DNA of 64,000 nt from Daucus carota subsp. sativus. Taxonomy: Eukaryota; Streptophyta; Magnoliopsida; Apiales; Apiaceae. Positions 34,847 through 46,921 of this stretch are shown here, in pieces. Within the stretch, counting starts at the first letter, position 1; every line of letters begins with the position of its first letter. Both the position numbers and the translations under genes were made by a program. The stretch covers positions 33,877,598 to 33,941,597 of the forward strand of contig NC_030385.2 of the NCBI RefSeq assembly GCF_001625215.2. Direction: 5' to 3'. The notes below the pieces were generated by a model. The model saw only the letters and a program-made list of their open reading frames with translations. It searched no databases and was not told the DNA's origin.

Positions 34847-36034
34847 TTACTGCACTTGCTCAAAGCCATCTAGTGAAACAAGCGTTTCTGTGTATTTGAG
34901 AGAAGCACGCACATTTTCTTCTTCATGTTTATAAACTTTGGTTTCTTTCTTCTCATAGTCATACAACACATAATACAGGAAGACAATGCTGTCCAATAAC
35001 TTATGTCCAAAGAACTGTGCCGCACCCAAATACTTAGTTAACCGCATTTCAGTCTCAGGATGAGCCTCAATGCTAAATTTTTTAGTCCAAGACAACTCTC
35101 CAGAAACATTATCTAACGTCCATAGATCTAATATTTCAATTCCAGACTGAAAGACCATAGCGACAGAACCATGGAAATCCAAAACTTCCGACCCCATCTG
35201 TGTAGAGCTAGGGATAGGAACTAGTCCAAAAATCTCATTGTGCAAATCAAATGAGATTAAGTGATCCTCATGATTATCAAAATACAGCACCCCATCTACA
35301 ACAACATTAGTTCTGCCATAGTGCTCAACATTCTTTAAAATAGGAGCCTTAAATTCATTAGTCCACGAATCAGCATTTGAGGAATAAACCTGAATTAATG
35401 GTACCACATCAAACTCTTTTTCAGACACAACCCTAAAGACCTTGTAGTCATCGGAGATAGGATCATAACCAAACCCTACTTTAACCGGCATTGTAGTACA
35501 CGTGTGTGGCTCGGGAACCGGGAGTTTCTTAAACTTACCGATTGACGGATTCCAAAGATAGACAACATTACCGAAGGAATTAGCTAAACAGAGGATGCCA
35601 TTACAAACACTTCTAATGCTATAATGTGTAGAGAAAAGACGTGGCATAACAAGATGATCAAATCGTACCGGACAGCTGGACAAATCTTGGGCTGCGGCAT
35701 CAAGAAGCGCCTGGTCCACAAGTTGACGTCGACGTTGCTGTTGTGGTTCATCAGAGATATTGGAACGAAGCGTTGTTATCTCGGCCTCGAAGGCCAATTT
35801 TCTTGCCAATTCCTCCTCGGTGAGCGGGGGTCTGTGTATACAGAGCAGTGTGGGTGTGTTCATTGAGGCCGTGATGGCGCGATGGAGTTGAGATTTGACG
35901 AAATGAGGGGTGGAGATGAGTGATAGCCATGGCTTGCAGACGGACTTGCATTGGAGCAGTGATTTTACAGGGAGTCGCAGGAGTATCTCGGAAATCGTTC
36001 CTTCAGGTAAATCGTTGATGGACTTGTTGGCCAT
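34847..36034 (-). CDS. F-box/FBA protein, type 2 (array gene 3)
   Basis: 395 residues from MANKSINDLPEG, intact. The F-box is at residues ~5-47. The linker is shorter than in gene 2 and ends EPQQQRRRQLVDQALLDAAA. The FBA domain carries VCNGILCLANSFGNVVYLWN, FGYDPISDDYKVFRVVSEKE and VVVDGVLYFDNHEDHLISFD, and ends DGFEQVQ. It is closer to gene 4 than to gene 2 in the second half (both carry YKHEEENV). Predicted SCF substrate adaptor. No stop or shift is seen, so it is probably functional or recently so. Confidence 0.9.
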   Translation of the reverse strand: MANKSINDLPEGTISEILLRLPVKSLLQCKSVCKPWLSLISTPHFVKSQLHRAITASMNTPTLLCIHRPPLTEEELARKLAFEAEITTLRSNISDEPQQQRRRQLVDQALLDAAAQDLSSCPVRFDHLVMPRLFSTHYSIRSVCNGILCLANSFGNVVYLWNPSIGKFKKLPVPEPHTCTTMPVKVGFGYDPISDDYKVFRVVSEKEFDVVPLIQVYSSNADSWTNEFKAPILKNVEHYGRTNVVVDGVLYFDNHEDHLISFDLHNEIFGLVPIPSSTQMGSEVLDFHGSVAMVFQSGIEILDLWTLDNVSGELSWTKKFSIEAHPETEMRLTKYLGAAQFFGHKLLDSIVFLYYVLYDYEKKETKVYKHEEENVRASLKYTETLVSLDGFEQVQ

Positions 36035-37480
36035 TGAGGTTTTGGAAGAGGAAGTGGCGAATTCAAGTTGTCAAGAAAGGGAAAGCTAAAGGCACTAGGT
36101 TGATCTTGTGTTTATTTACAACCAGGGTGGGAACCCTGGGAAGTAGCTGTAACAATTTAGTACAGCAATCTTTTCTGCGATGGGTTATATTTAATTGAGA
36201 AATTAATATATTGTTTTTATAAAATTTAGACGTGTAACTCGGATTTCAGAAAGTGTATCGGAATTACGACATATTTAAGGATATTAATTATATTTTAAAA
36301 TATGATAATATTTAATATGAATTTTAGAATATGATTAAAAATTTGATGATATAAAATTAGGATTATATAAATCCCGTTAAAAACTGATGTTATTAAAATA
36401 TTAATGGATTTTCTGAACTTTATAAAAAGATGGATTTTGTAAGATTATCAGTGTAATGTTACCCATGTCATCATAAGAAAAAATTACTACCTCCATCCCA
36501 AATTAGATAAGCTAGTTGATTTTGGGCACGTAATTTTAGGTGCATTGACCGTGCACTTCTGAAATTTATTTTTTATTTTGTAAATGAAAATTTCATATTT
36601 TAATTTTTATTTTCAAAAATAAAATTTTAAAAATAAGTCAGGTAGCTATGCGGTCAATGAACCTTAAATTGTGTGCCCAAAGTCAACAACATCATCTAAT
36701 TTGGGATGGAGGGAGTAGTTGAGTATTTGGTTCCCGCGCCTACCTCTAATAAATTCACTGAATTAAATTGATTCATGAATACATGTGTTATAATCAAACC
36801 TGAAAGCTTGTATTCAAAGGGTTTTATTTACGAAAATATATAAAAAATTGCTTTAAAAACAGAAATTAGATAAGTATTTTAGAACAATGTTTTTATCAAA
36901 AAAAAAAAAAAGTAAAAGAGGACGGAAGCAAGTCTAATAGATTACCTATCTCATTACCTATTTTAGTGTCACTCCAATAGCAATTTCTATTTTGTTCTCT
37001 TATTATTTCAATAATAAATTCGAAGGAAAGAAGAGAGAAAAAGAAGAAAAAGATAAAGAAAAGAGGAGGGAAATAAATTTTTATTCACAAATATTAAATA
37101 AGTAATTACTAGTGGTTAACTAAAAATAGATAATGATTAGGAAAATCGAGGATGAGTTGAGTTGAGCATCTTTTTAATACATGTGATTTTAGGAATTCAT
37201 TTAGGTAACATATTGAACTTGCTCTTGAGTGTATATTCATTTCAATTTCATATACTTCTATTTTCAGAATAAATACTCTAAACAAACGTATAATGTTGCA
37301 AACAAGACTAGCTAGTTGATAGTATTTGCTTATTACCCCTTAGACATGTAATTTGTTTTAAATGCAATGTATCTAGATATTTTTATGAATTTTGTATGAT
37401 CTTCATTTTAGGTGGAGTCTAATAATTTTCGGATAAAATGTCACAAAATTGACGTATAATTATTAAAATTTAAACATAAT
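36035..37480. other. Spacer between F-box genes 3 and 4
   Basis: Promoter region of gene 3, a Stowaway MITE at 36487 and AT-rich sequence. No gene seen. From about 37480 the shared type 2 3' flank of gene 4 begins. Confidence 0.55.
36487..36715. mobile_element. Stowaway-like MITE
   Basis: CTACCTCCATCCCAAATTAG at the left and CTAATTTGGGATGGAGGGAG at the right are inverted repeats that continue inward (TTGATTTTGGGCAC / GTGCCCAAAGTCAA). TA lies on both sides. It is 229 bp. Confidence 0.92.
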
Positions 37481-38390
37481 GTCATCAAGATTAACCTAAA
37501 CATGTCATCCGATCAACATTAGCAGTAAACTATTAGCATATCATAATACAAGCAACATATACACGCATAGCAAAGGTTAAGATTTAGAAGCTTGCATTCA
37601 GTACTTGAAACATAGATAGCCATATAAGCCATTCAGTAACCATTCAGTACTATAGATAGCCATATAGGCAGTACTAGTAGCTAGTAGATGCATCTCACGA
37701 GGACATCAGGTTCTCCCTCTAGATATGAAGCACAAAACTAACATATATTGTGGTAACTGCTTCCGTAATCACACTTCACTTGGCATGATAATGGTCAGCA
37801 TACGGTATTCTGCAAAAGTTTAGAAAGATATCAGGCAAAAGCTTCAAGCAATATTTGAGCTAGACTTGTGTGACTACAATCCTCAATCACTAACTTAAGC
37901 CAAGTGGCTAGAAAATTTATCTACCATGATATAACCAAATTTGACATTGAATTAAGCTTCACTCACAAAGCCCCATCTTCCATCTTTTTACTATATATTC
38001 ACAAAAGAGGCAAAAGTGGAACCTAGCCAGTTAGATACTAGGAAGAGATGTTTTCACGACTAATTAATAAACACTTTGGGGTGATATGGAAATATAGTTA
38101 ACCATGTACTTATGTTGAGTCGCCTAACCTACTGCTTAAATTTATATACTTGAGGACTAGTATGAAAGAATCTCAGTAAGCTGCATTTCATGAAGTTTAA
38201 TTATCAGAAGCACAAGCACTAGCTAATATCGACTGAACAGCCAATGAATGAGCCAAACATGTATAGAACTAATTCAGATGCCGCCTGTTGCCCTTTTACT
38301 TGCTAGAGAACTAGAAATAATTTGAAAGATACAAATGTTACCTCTAGATTGTTTCTGGTGGAGACTATTCAGATGCCGCCTGTTGCCCTT
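37481..38390. other. Shared 3' flank of array gene 4
   Basis: Homologous to the flanks of genes 2, 3 and 6, with the UTR-intron acceptor motif at 37806 and donor TTACCTCTAG near 38339. A segment AATTCAGATGCCGCCTGTTG...CTTTTACT occurs twice (about 38273 and 38366), a small local duplication unique to this copy. Confidence 0.58.
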
Positions 38391-39581
38391 TTACTGCATT
38401 TGCTCAAAGCCATCTAGTGAAACAAGCGTTTCTTTGTATTTGAGAAAAGCACACACATTTTCTTCTTCATGTTTATAAATTTTGGTTTCTTTCTTCTCAT
38501 AGTCATACAACACATTAAACATGAAGACACTTCTGTCGAATAACTTTTTTCCAAAGAACTGCGCTGCACCCAAATACTTAGTTAACCATATTTCAGTCTC
38601 GGGGTGAGCCTCAATGCTAAACTTTTTAGTCCAAGACACATCTCCAGAAACATTATCTAACGTCCATAGATCATATATTTCAAATCCAGACTGAAAGACC
38701 ATAGCGACAGAACCTTGGAAATCCAAAACATCCGACCCCATCCGTGTCAAGCTAGGGATAGGAACTAGTCCAAAACTCTCATTGTGCAAATCAAATGAGA
38801 TTAAGTGATCCATATTATTATCAAAATACAGTACCCCATCCACAACAACATTAGTTCTGCCATAATACTCAACATTCTTCAGAATAGGAGCCTTAAATTC
38901 ACTAGTCCACGAATCAGCATTCGACGAATAAACCTGAATTAATGGTTCGACATCAAACTCTTTTTCAGACACAACCCTAAAGACCTTGTAGTCATCGGAG
39001 ATAGGATCATAACCAAACCCTACTTTAACCGGCAAAGTAGTACACGTGTAGGGCTCAGGAGCAGGGAGTTTCTTAAACTTACTGATTGACGGATTCCAAA
39101 GATAGACAACATTACCGAAGGAATTAGCTAAACAGAGGATGCCATTACAAACACTTTTAATACTATAATGTGTAGAGAAAAGACGTGGCATAACAAGACG
39201 ATGAAATTGTACCGGAGAGCTGGACAAATCTTGGGCTGCGGCATCAAGAAGCGCCTCGTCAACAAGTTGACGTCGACGTTGCTGTTGTTGCTCAAGAGCG
39301 GGATCAGAAAACAATGTGACAATATGTGTGTCCATCTCGGCCAATTTTCTTGCCAATTCCTCTTCGGTGAGCGGGGGTTTCTCGATACTGAGCAGTGTGG
39401 GTGTGTTCATCGAGGCCATGATGGCGCGAAGGAGTTGAGATTGGACGAAATGAGGGGTGGAGATGAGTGAAAGCCATGGTTTGCAGACGGACTTGCATTG
39501 GAGCAGTGATTTCACAGGGAGTCGAACGAGTATTTCGGAGACCATTCCTTCAGGTAAATCGTTGATGGACTTGTTGGCCAT
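38391..39581 (-). CDS. F-box/FBA protein, type 2 (array gene 4)
   Basis: 396 residues, intact, from MANKSINDLPEGMVSEILVR. The F-box is at ~5-47. The linker carries EQQQQRRRQLVDEALLDAAA. The FBA domain contains VCNGILCLANSFGNVVYLWN, DPISDDYKVFRVVSEKEFD, VVVDGVLYFDNNMDHLISFD and SDVLDFQGSVAMVFQSGFEI, and the end is DGFEQMQ. The linker differs from all other copies by substitutions and indels. Predicted SCF substrate receptor acting in cytosol or nucleus; target unknown. Confidence 0.9.
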   Translation of the reverse strand: MANKSINDLPEGMVSEILVRLPVKSLLQCKSVCKPWLSLISTPHFVQSQLLRAIMASMNTPTLLSIEKPPLTEEELARKLAEMDTHIVTLFSDPALEQQQQRRRQLVDEALLDAAAQDLSSSPVQFHRLVMPRLFSTHYSIKSVCNGILCLANSFGNVVYLWNPSISKFKKLPAPEPYTCTTLPVKVGFGYDPISDDYKVFRVVSEKEFDVEPLIQVYSSNADSWTSEFKAPILKNVEYYGRTNVVVDGVLYFDNNMDHLISFDLHNESFGLVPIPSLTRMGSDVLDFQGSVAMVFQSGFEIYDLWTLDNVSGDVSWTKKFSIEAHPETEIWLTKYLGAAQFFGKKLFDRSVFMFNVLYDYEKKETKIYKHEEENVCAFLKYKETLVSLDGFEQMQ

Positions 39582-39997
39582 TGAGGTTTTGGAAGAGGAA
39601 ATGGTGGATTCAAGTTGTGAAAGGGGAAGCTAAATGTTGAAGCACTCAGGTTGATCCTGTGTTTGTTTATAATAAGGTTTGGAAGTAGCTATAACAATTT
39701 AGTACGGCAGACATTTTTAGATTTTCACTGGAACACGGATCCTACAATTGACTGCTGTAATTAGAGCGAAAGACAGGTGATAGCACATAGCAATAGGAGT
39801 ACTTAATACTCGTCATTAAAAGCTGGGTATAAATTGATCCAACTGCTTCGCAGTGTTCTCCACCATGTGGCTGTTTATGGTGTGGTATTATTCACTGTAT
39901 TAGTCTGTCACCAACATAACGTAAAGAGTTGAGATGGGTGTATGCTGGTTTCGTGTAAAAAATCGAAGTGATCATTAATTTAGAACGAAGAGACCAA

Positions 39998-40392
39998 GAG
40001 CATCTTCAGCAGCTTCCTTATATGATGTCTTAAGCTATTTTTATAAGGAATATGACAAAAATATAACTCCAGCAGAGTCTTAGTGGTGCCTTAAAAAGTT
40101 AGGATGCAAGTTTTATTCCTCATTTTTAAGGATTGAAGAGTCATTCCTCATACTACTTTTAATAATAAAATATTCCCTTCCCTCCTTTTCTCACACTTTC
40201 CCATTCAATAAAATGTAGGAATTCCTTAAAAGAGGTATAGGATATTTTGAATATATTATTATTATAATAATAAGGAACGTAAAATAGGGAATGTTGTTGG
40301 AGTTCTCATTCAATAAAATGTAGAAATACCTTAAAAGAGGTATATTTTATTATATATTTAAGGAAGCTGTTAGCACTCTGCTGGAGATGCTC
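39998..40392. mobile_element. Tourist-like MITE
   Basis: GAGCATCTTCAGCAGCTTCC and, at the right, GGAAGCTG...CTGCTGGAGATGCTC are inverted repeats. CAA precedes and TAA follows, a near-match target duplication. It is 395 bp, belongs to the same broad GAGCATCTYCA family and has an internal repeat (CATTCAATAAAATGTAGRAAT). Confidence 0.72.
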
Positions 40393-40942
40393 TAATGATC
40401 ACCTGACCTCGAACGAAGCCTCTGTGGACGGTGGTTGAAGCAAAAGATTGTTGAAATCACATCAGGAGTAATCATATTGCAGCTACTCCTTAATAGTCTT
40501 CATTAAATGTTATGGTGCAAAGTTTACTCTATTGCTTTGCATTCTTCTCAATTCTCAACTAACCAACACTTTTTGTCTCCAATCCTACTGTATTCATTTC
40601 GATTTCAAGTGCTTCTATTTTCTAAATAAATACTCTAAACAAACGTATAATGTTGCAAACAAGATCCTAGCTAGTCGATAGTATTTGCTTATTGCCCGTT
40701 GACCATGGTAGTTTTTCAAGAAAAAAACATCCAGCATTTTATGAAGTTAAAAAAACATTAGTATTTGAATATCATCAGATTTTAAATAATCTTAATTAAA
40801 AATCATCAGACAAATATAGTTAAAAATCCACATTAAATATCACCATATGTGTTATCATAATTTAAAATCTATATTAAATATCTCAAGATTCAGAAATTTT
40901 TTAAGAATCGAGTTGAACATACATGAACAAAAAAAATTCTTA

Positions 40943-41164
40943 TGTTGTGTTTGGTTGGGGTGAACGAATGAGAACTAAAAGTTACAATCCCAATTTAAGA
41001 AAGAATGCTCGATTCTCTTCTCTAACCAATTCTTTTTCCTCAAATCTCATCATAACAATTTTTTATGCACTATTTTTTTTTAATTATCAAAACTTCCCTT
41101 TTATCTCTAATATTTTCTTTTGTTTTTACCCATTTCATTCTATCCTCCCCAACCAAACACCACA
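40943..41164. mobile_element. Candidate Tourist-like MITE
   Basis: TGTTGTGTTTGGTTGGGG and CCCCAACCAAACACCACA are near-perfect inverted ends, 222 bp apart, flanked by TTA and TGA. The ends suit PIF/Harbinger MITEs but the target duplication is imperfect. Confidence 0.6.
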
Positions 41165-42154
41165 TGACCTTAATTGTATTAACCCCATCTGGGTATGGGA
41201 AACTTTAAGTTCTTCCCGGACGGAGATGATAGAGCCTCAATGAAGAATACAAAACATCCATCTAATATCATACTCCACTTTACATATATAAGAAGCATAG
41301 AACAAAGATTAGAAACACTACATTCATATTCTCCTCCATTTGCCAATTGCCATGATGCTGACACAGATTGTATTGTTCATCTAGCAACTTTACAAATCAA
41401 TAAAACTGTTCCCAAACAAATTTCATATGAGAGTAACAGTGTCCATTTTACATTTGAAGAGGAGACTTTACTCATTGATGATCGAACAAACAACATCCAT
41501 TTATAAGTACATAAGATGAGAGGGACAAATCTATCCATGGCATGGATATAGTACTAGTAAATGTTAGGCATGCTATATTCAGGAAATTTCTAGTTGCCAA
41601 AGTCTTGTTATATGTGAAACTTTTTGTACATATTTTCATCCACCAAGTTGATTTGAGCATTTTAATACAACAGTCCAGGGTCCAAGGAAGGTCACGATCC
41701 CATAATCTAAATCACTAGAGCTGAAAAGGCATTGATAGACAGGCTACCAATCCAGATGATATCGGTGCAACAAAATTTATTAACAGTAGACATATTTACA
41801 AAACCAAAATCAATAGAAACTTGAGAAGAGAGGTTTTAGTCATGTTGCTTAAACATACCACAACCATTTTAAATCTTAATAAGCAGCAAACCAGTGCAAA
41901 GCTGCGATAAGATTCAGCACATTCTAGATATTTAAAACATAATATAGCTACTAGCAGTAATTGTCTAGCATCAGGCTTTTACATAAATATGAAGCATAAA
42001 ACAAGCAACGACCGCAGTAACTCCATCTGCTAACACACTTCACTTGCCAGTTGCCATGAATCTGATGATGGTCAGTGTCTGCTATGCTATCCTGCAAAAG
42101 GTTTGATGATGTCACACAAAAGCTTCAAACATAGAACTATACATGACTACTGTA

Positions 42155-42510
42155 TCTAATACTAAACTTTAATAACCAAACATTGGTATAATTTATACTC
42201 CTAGTTTGGTATGATACCCGTTTTTGTTACTTTTAAGGGTAAAGTACACTTGGTGTGCTTTTACTTTGGACGCGGCACCGGTTATAATACTAGAGTTTAA
42301 AAACATTCAATTGAAATATCGAACTCTTGAAAGTCGTCACAGGATATGTTATTCCATCTATCCCACTTAATTCCCTTTGTTTTTTTTTAGGATATTTGTG
42401 TCTTTTTCTTCTTCTAACGGCACTCTAGGCTATTTAATAGAGCAAACAATCCCAAAATGTTGCGCAAATCCTAACTTTTCCGTTGTTTACACTTATACTA
42501 AAACTGAATC
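42155..42510 (+). mobile_element. Truncated Helitron in the 3' intron of F-box gene 5
   Basis: Begins TCTAATACTAAACTTTAATA and follows the Helitron at 21211 through its left arm, then stops: the right arm, hairpin and CTAG end are missing. It occupies the same intron position, so the insertion predates the gene 1/gene 5 duplication and part was later lost here. Confidence 0.68.
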
Positions 42511-43382
42511 GCTCATATACTCACCTAAAATTCTGTAAGCAATTATAATTATTTCTACATAATTAAGATTTTAATTGCTTTTTGAGACAAAAGGTAACAG
42601 AAAAATTGCAAAAGAGCTCAAGGCTTTCACAGTAGTTGCAGTAACAAAAATCAGTAGTGAAGAAGACAAGCTAGACATGTTTTTCTAAACTACAGGTGTG
42701 CCACACACACACACGACACACCAGTCCCAATCCTAAATTTTCATGATTTTGATTTACCTACACATTGCAATTGTACATCAAGTCCACCTAGGAGAACATA
42801 TACGACGAAGAAAAAACATAAAAAAAGTGAGGCTAATATATAATAATGTTTGAAATTATTGGTTGATTTTCAATAACCTTGTGGCAATATAAATGAATTA
42901 GCTACAAAAAGAAGAGAGCTTAGTAGAATCACCATCTAGAATTTTACATACATCACAAGCTACAAAAGGAAGAGAGCTTAGGAGATTCAGCATCTACAAT
43001 TCTACATACATCACTGATCATTTTAGGATTGCCCACTACAGAACACTAAATATTTATGCTATACTAGAAGATTTGTGCCATTATATTAAGACTGACAAGT
43101 ATAAAGTTAATATATGGACGCCCATAGTACAACTGAAAGAAGGATGCTAATGACTCGAAGGGATCAAACAAAATGAAGCAAGAGTGACAAACATTCATAG
43201 AAAAGGATTAAACAGTTGTAATATTTGTAACATCAATTAGTAACAATGAATAAATGCAAGAATGACATAGGAAAAAAATTACAAAAAGAAGTAACAGGTG
43301 CACACTGAAAGCATTATTTTGAAGTTGGAACTACTGCACAACTAATAACTTCAAAGATTTAAATGTTTTGCTAACAGACAAA

Positions 43383-44633
43383 TTACCTTTCTCCTGTGAG
43401 ACTGATGTTGTTGGTGTTGGAGTCCACATGCTCAAAGCCATCCAGTGAAACAAGAGTTTTTGTGTATTTGAGATATGCCCAAATGTTCTCATCATTCTCA
43501 TCACCCCCTTTATAAAGTTTGGCTTCCTTCTTCCGATAGTCATACAAGACATCAAACATGAAAATATTTCTGTTAAACAACTTTTTTCCCAAAAACTGGC
43601 CAGCACCCAAATACCTGGTTAGCCATATCTCCGTCTCGGAATCAGCCTCAATACTGAATTTTTTGGTCCAGGACATCTGGCCAGAAACATCACCCAACGT
43701 CCATAGATGAATTTCAGGTCCAGATTGAAAGACCATAGCAACAGAACCCTCGAAATCCAAAACATCTGACCCCTTCCTTGTAACCCAGCTAGGGAACGGA
43801 ACTTGTCCAAAAACCTCAGTGTGCAAATCAAATAAAATTAGCTCATCCACCCCATCAAAATACAGAACCCCATTGACAACAACATTTCTTCGCTCAAAAT
43901 GCTCATAATTTTTCAGAATAGGATTTCGAAATTGTCTCCAAGAATCAGTGCTCGTCGAGTAAACCTGGACAATGGGTACCTTATCATACTCTTTCTCACA
44001 CACAATCCTAAAAACTTTGTAGGCATCAGAAATAGAGTCGTAACCAAAACCTTTCTTAACCGGAACGACTCTACTCGTGTAGGGCTCAGGACTAGGAAGT
44101 TTCCTACACTTCCGAATCGAAGGATTCCAAAAATAGACATGATTACCAAAGCTATTAGATAACAAAATGATGCCATTACAACAATCATTAACTCCATAAT
44201 AGGGGAAGAAGAAGCGCGGGAAAACAAGACGCTCAAAACGCACCGGAGAGCTCGACAAATCTTGGGCCTCGGCATCAAGAAGCGCCTGGTCAACAAGCTG
44301 ACGTCGACGCTGCTGTTGTCTAGCATGGTCCCGAGAAGTCCATGTCACCAAATCTTTTTCCATCTCGACAATCTGCAGTTCGAAGGCCAGTTCTTCCACG
44401 GTGGGCGGGGGTTTCTCGATACAGAGCAGTGTGGGTGTGTTGATTGAAGCCGTGATGGCATGGAGGAGCTGAGATTTTATGAAATGGGGGGTTGAGATGA
44501 GGGATAGCCATGGCTTGCAGACGGACTTGCATTGGAGCAGCGATTTCACAGGGAGTCGAAGGAGTATTTGGGAGATCAGTCCTTCGGGCAGATCGTTGAT
44601 GGATTTGTACGCCATTGAGTTTAGTTTAAACAA
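43383..44633 (-). CDS. F-box/FBA protein, type 1 (array gene 5)
   Basis: 416 residues, intact, sister of gene 1. The F-box is at ~10-52, identical to gene 1 there. The linker is reworked (VTWTSRDHARQQQRRRQLVD). The FBA domain contains CCNGIILLSNSFGNHVYFWN, KGFGYDSISDAYKVFRI and SDVLDFEGSVAMVFQ, and a short insertion GGDENDENIWAYLKY precedes the end. A donor at 43387/43386 and an acceptor CTTTTGCAG|GATAGCATAG at 42092/42091 would extend the protein to ...TGERIA with TAG at 42082. It differs from gene 1 at roughly 45 or more residues, mostly in the linker and FBA region. Confidence 0.9.
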   Translation of the reverse strand: MFKLNSMAYKSINDLPEGLISQILLRLPVKSLLQCKSVCKPWLSLISTPHFIKSQLLHAITASINTPTLLCIEKPPPTVEELAFELQIVEMEKDLVTWTSRDHARQQQRRRQLVDQALLDAEAQDLSSSPVRFERLVFPRFFFPYYGVNDCCNGIILLSNSFGNHVYFWNPSIRKCRKLPSPEPYTSRVVPVKKGFGYDSISDAYKVFRIVCEKEYDKVPIVQVYSTSTDSWRQFRNPILKNYEHFERRNVVVNGVLYFDGVDELILFDLHTEVFGQVPFPSWVTRKGSDVLDFEGSVAMVFQSGPEIHLWTLGDVSGQMSWTKKFSIEADSETEIWLTRYLGAGQFLGKKLFNRNIFMFDVLYDYRKKEAKLYKGGDENDENIWAYLKYTKTLVSLDGFEHVDSNTNNISLTGER

Positions 44634-45088
44634 GAGGTGTTTGAATTGTAATAATGTGGATCGTGGATAGTCAGGCTCAGGGAGTATATAACGTCCGGAG
44701 GCACTCCTGGTCTGCTCCTTTTCAAATTAATACCCGTTGCGTGTATTCCACTTTTAAGTTATCAATTTTATTCATTTAATATTAATTATTTAATTTATAA
44801 AGTTCAATGTATTGTCCTTAAAATAACTTATGTTTTAAGAATAATAAGTACTTATTAAACATATTGTATAGCGTCCTCAATTTATAAAAATAACTGTTAT
44901 GCATGTTGATTATGTTGTTGAACATAATCTTTAATTTTTCATATGTTTAAAAAATATTGTTGAACAAAAAATATTAAGTTTGAAACCAATAAATTAGATC
45001 CTTTTTTTCGATTTGAAGAATGAGGACACCAAAACTCCACTCAAATGAGGACTTCAAGTAACTTAACTCTTGAGAAATATATTTAAAA

Positions 45089-45136
<48 letters not shown>
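45089..45136. repeat. (ATT)n microsatellite
   Basis: About 16 uninterrupted trinucleotide units. It has no comparable expansion in the duplicate interval and is likely polymorphic. Confidence 0.95.
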
Positions 45137-45139
<3 letters not shown>

Positions 45140-45485
45140 ATTATATACAAAATCATGTTGTTATATCGAATCATATAAGCTTTGATTAAATTTTGTTTCG
45201 TTTTTGTTGTTTCCTAAAATTATGATAATATTCATTGTGTATAGAATAGAATAAAATATGACTATTGTCCCCTAAGCATCATGCCACTTAAATTTTGATG
45301 ATTATTTTTTGTAATTATTGAAATATTTATTACTCTAACAAAGACTAATGAAATAGATGAAAATATAAAACCGAATGTAAGCCTATCTGAAAATCATTTT
45401 TTAAAGTTCGCATTATAATAAATGATATTCAAATGTTTCAAATTGATATGACACATAGTTCTCTGTGACATCTGACACCTGCAAG

Positions 45486-45801
45486 TATTGATTTATTTAT
45501 ACAAGCTCGTCGACACGAGAATGTTTTTTTCATTCGAGATGATTATAAAAATTATCTACCTCCAAAACTATCTACCTACAAAACATATCATCTAAATAAA
45601 ATTTGGTGACACTGCGGAAGTGTTGGAGTACCTAAAACAAAACGCAAGCAAAAGATCCAAATTTCCGATTTAATTGCATATATATTTTAGGTCGATGCAA
45701 TGATGAAGTTAGATTATGATCGCTTTGATGATATTATATGTTTCGATATAATATATCGTAAAAATGAAAAAGGTCATCCACTTGTTTTTGTTAGAGTTAA
45801 C
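45486..45801 (+). pseudogene. FAR1/MULE-type fragment, decayed (copy of 27771-28085)
   Basis: Reads FGDTAEVLEYLKQNASKRSK, then in a shifted frame MKLDYDRFDDIICFDIIYRK and NEKGHPLVFVRVN, with stops between. It is the same transposase region as the fragment in the first block, carried along by the duplication. Confidence 0.66.
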
Positions 45802-46921
45802 TATCATTAATGTAAATGATAAAAATTGGATATAATAATAAAAATTTGATTTAGGAGCACCCAAACACTCTTTGAAAAAGCTGAGAGAAGAGAATTTAAA
45901 AAAACTTCAAGTATTAGGCATTTTCTTTATAGTCTCATAAGATTTTAATTTCAAATCAGGAGCTTGTTTAAAAAGCAATCCTACTGGAGACAGTCATTAG
46001 CTGCTAAACAGTGATCAACAATCAAGATTAACCTAAGCATGTCAGCTAACAACGATCAACATTAGCAGTAAACGATTAGCATATCATAATATAAGCAACA
46101 AATCCAGCCATAGCAAAGATTAAGATTTAGAAGCTTGCATTCAGTACTTAAAACATAGATAGCCATATATAAGAGATTTAGTAACCATTCAGTACTACAG
46201 ATAGCCATATAGGCAGTACTAATAGCTAGTAGATGCATCTCAGGAGGACATCAGGTTCTCCCTCGTAGATATCAAGCACAAAACCAACATTATATTGCGG
46301 TAACTGCTTCCGTAATCACACTTCACTTGCCATGATAATGGTCAACATACCGTATTCTGCAAAAGTTTAGAAAGATATCAGGCAAAAGCTTCCCGCGATA
46401 TTATTGCGCTAGACTTGTGTGACTACAATCACTAACTTAAGCCAAGTGGCTAGAAAATCTAGCTACCATGATATAACCAAATATGACATTAAATTAAGCT
46501 TCATTCACAAAGCCCATCTTCCATCTTTTTACTATATTCACAAAAGAGGCAAAAGTGGAACCTAGCCAGTTACTAGGAAGAGATGTTTTCACGACTAATT
46601 AATAAACACTTTGGGGCGATATGGAAATATAGTTAACCATGTACTTATGTTGAGTCGCCTAACCTACACGCCCTGCTTAAATTTATCTACTTGAGGACTA
46701 GTATGAAAGAAATATCAGTAAGCTGCATTTTAAGCTGCATTTCATGAAGGTTATTTATCAAAAGCACCAGCTAATATCGCTTGAACAGCCAATGAATGAG
46801 CCAAACATGTATAGAACTAATACCAATTACTTGCTAGAGAACTAGAAATAATTTGAAAGATACAAAATTACCTCTAGATTGTTTCTGGTGGAGACTATTC
46901 AGATGCCCGCCAGTTGCCCTT

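Larger units (their letters stand above)
39582..41771. other. Spacer between genes 4 and 5 with two MITEs
   Basis: Upstream sequence of gene 4, two MITE-like elements (39998 and 40943) and AT-rich DNA. A short stretch (AAATACTCTAAACAAACGTA, about 40625) also occurs near 37268 and 32623, a shared upstream repeat. No gene seen. Confidence 0.5.
44634..46921. other. Spacer between genes 5 and 6
   Basis: Promoter of gene 5, AT-rich DNA with an (ATT)n microsatellite, a decayed FAR1 fragment and, from about 45840, the shared type 2 3' flank of gene 6 (acceptor motif at 46351, donor near 46870). It is about 2.5 kb shorter than the matching interval between genes 1 and 2. Confidence 0.6.
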
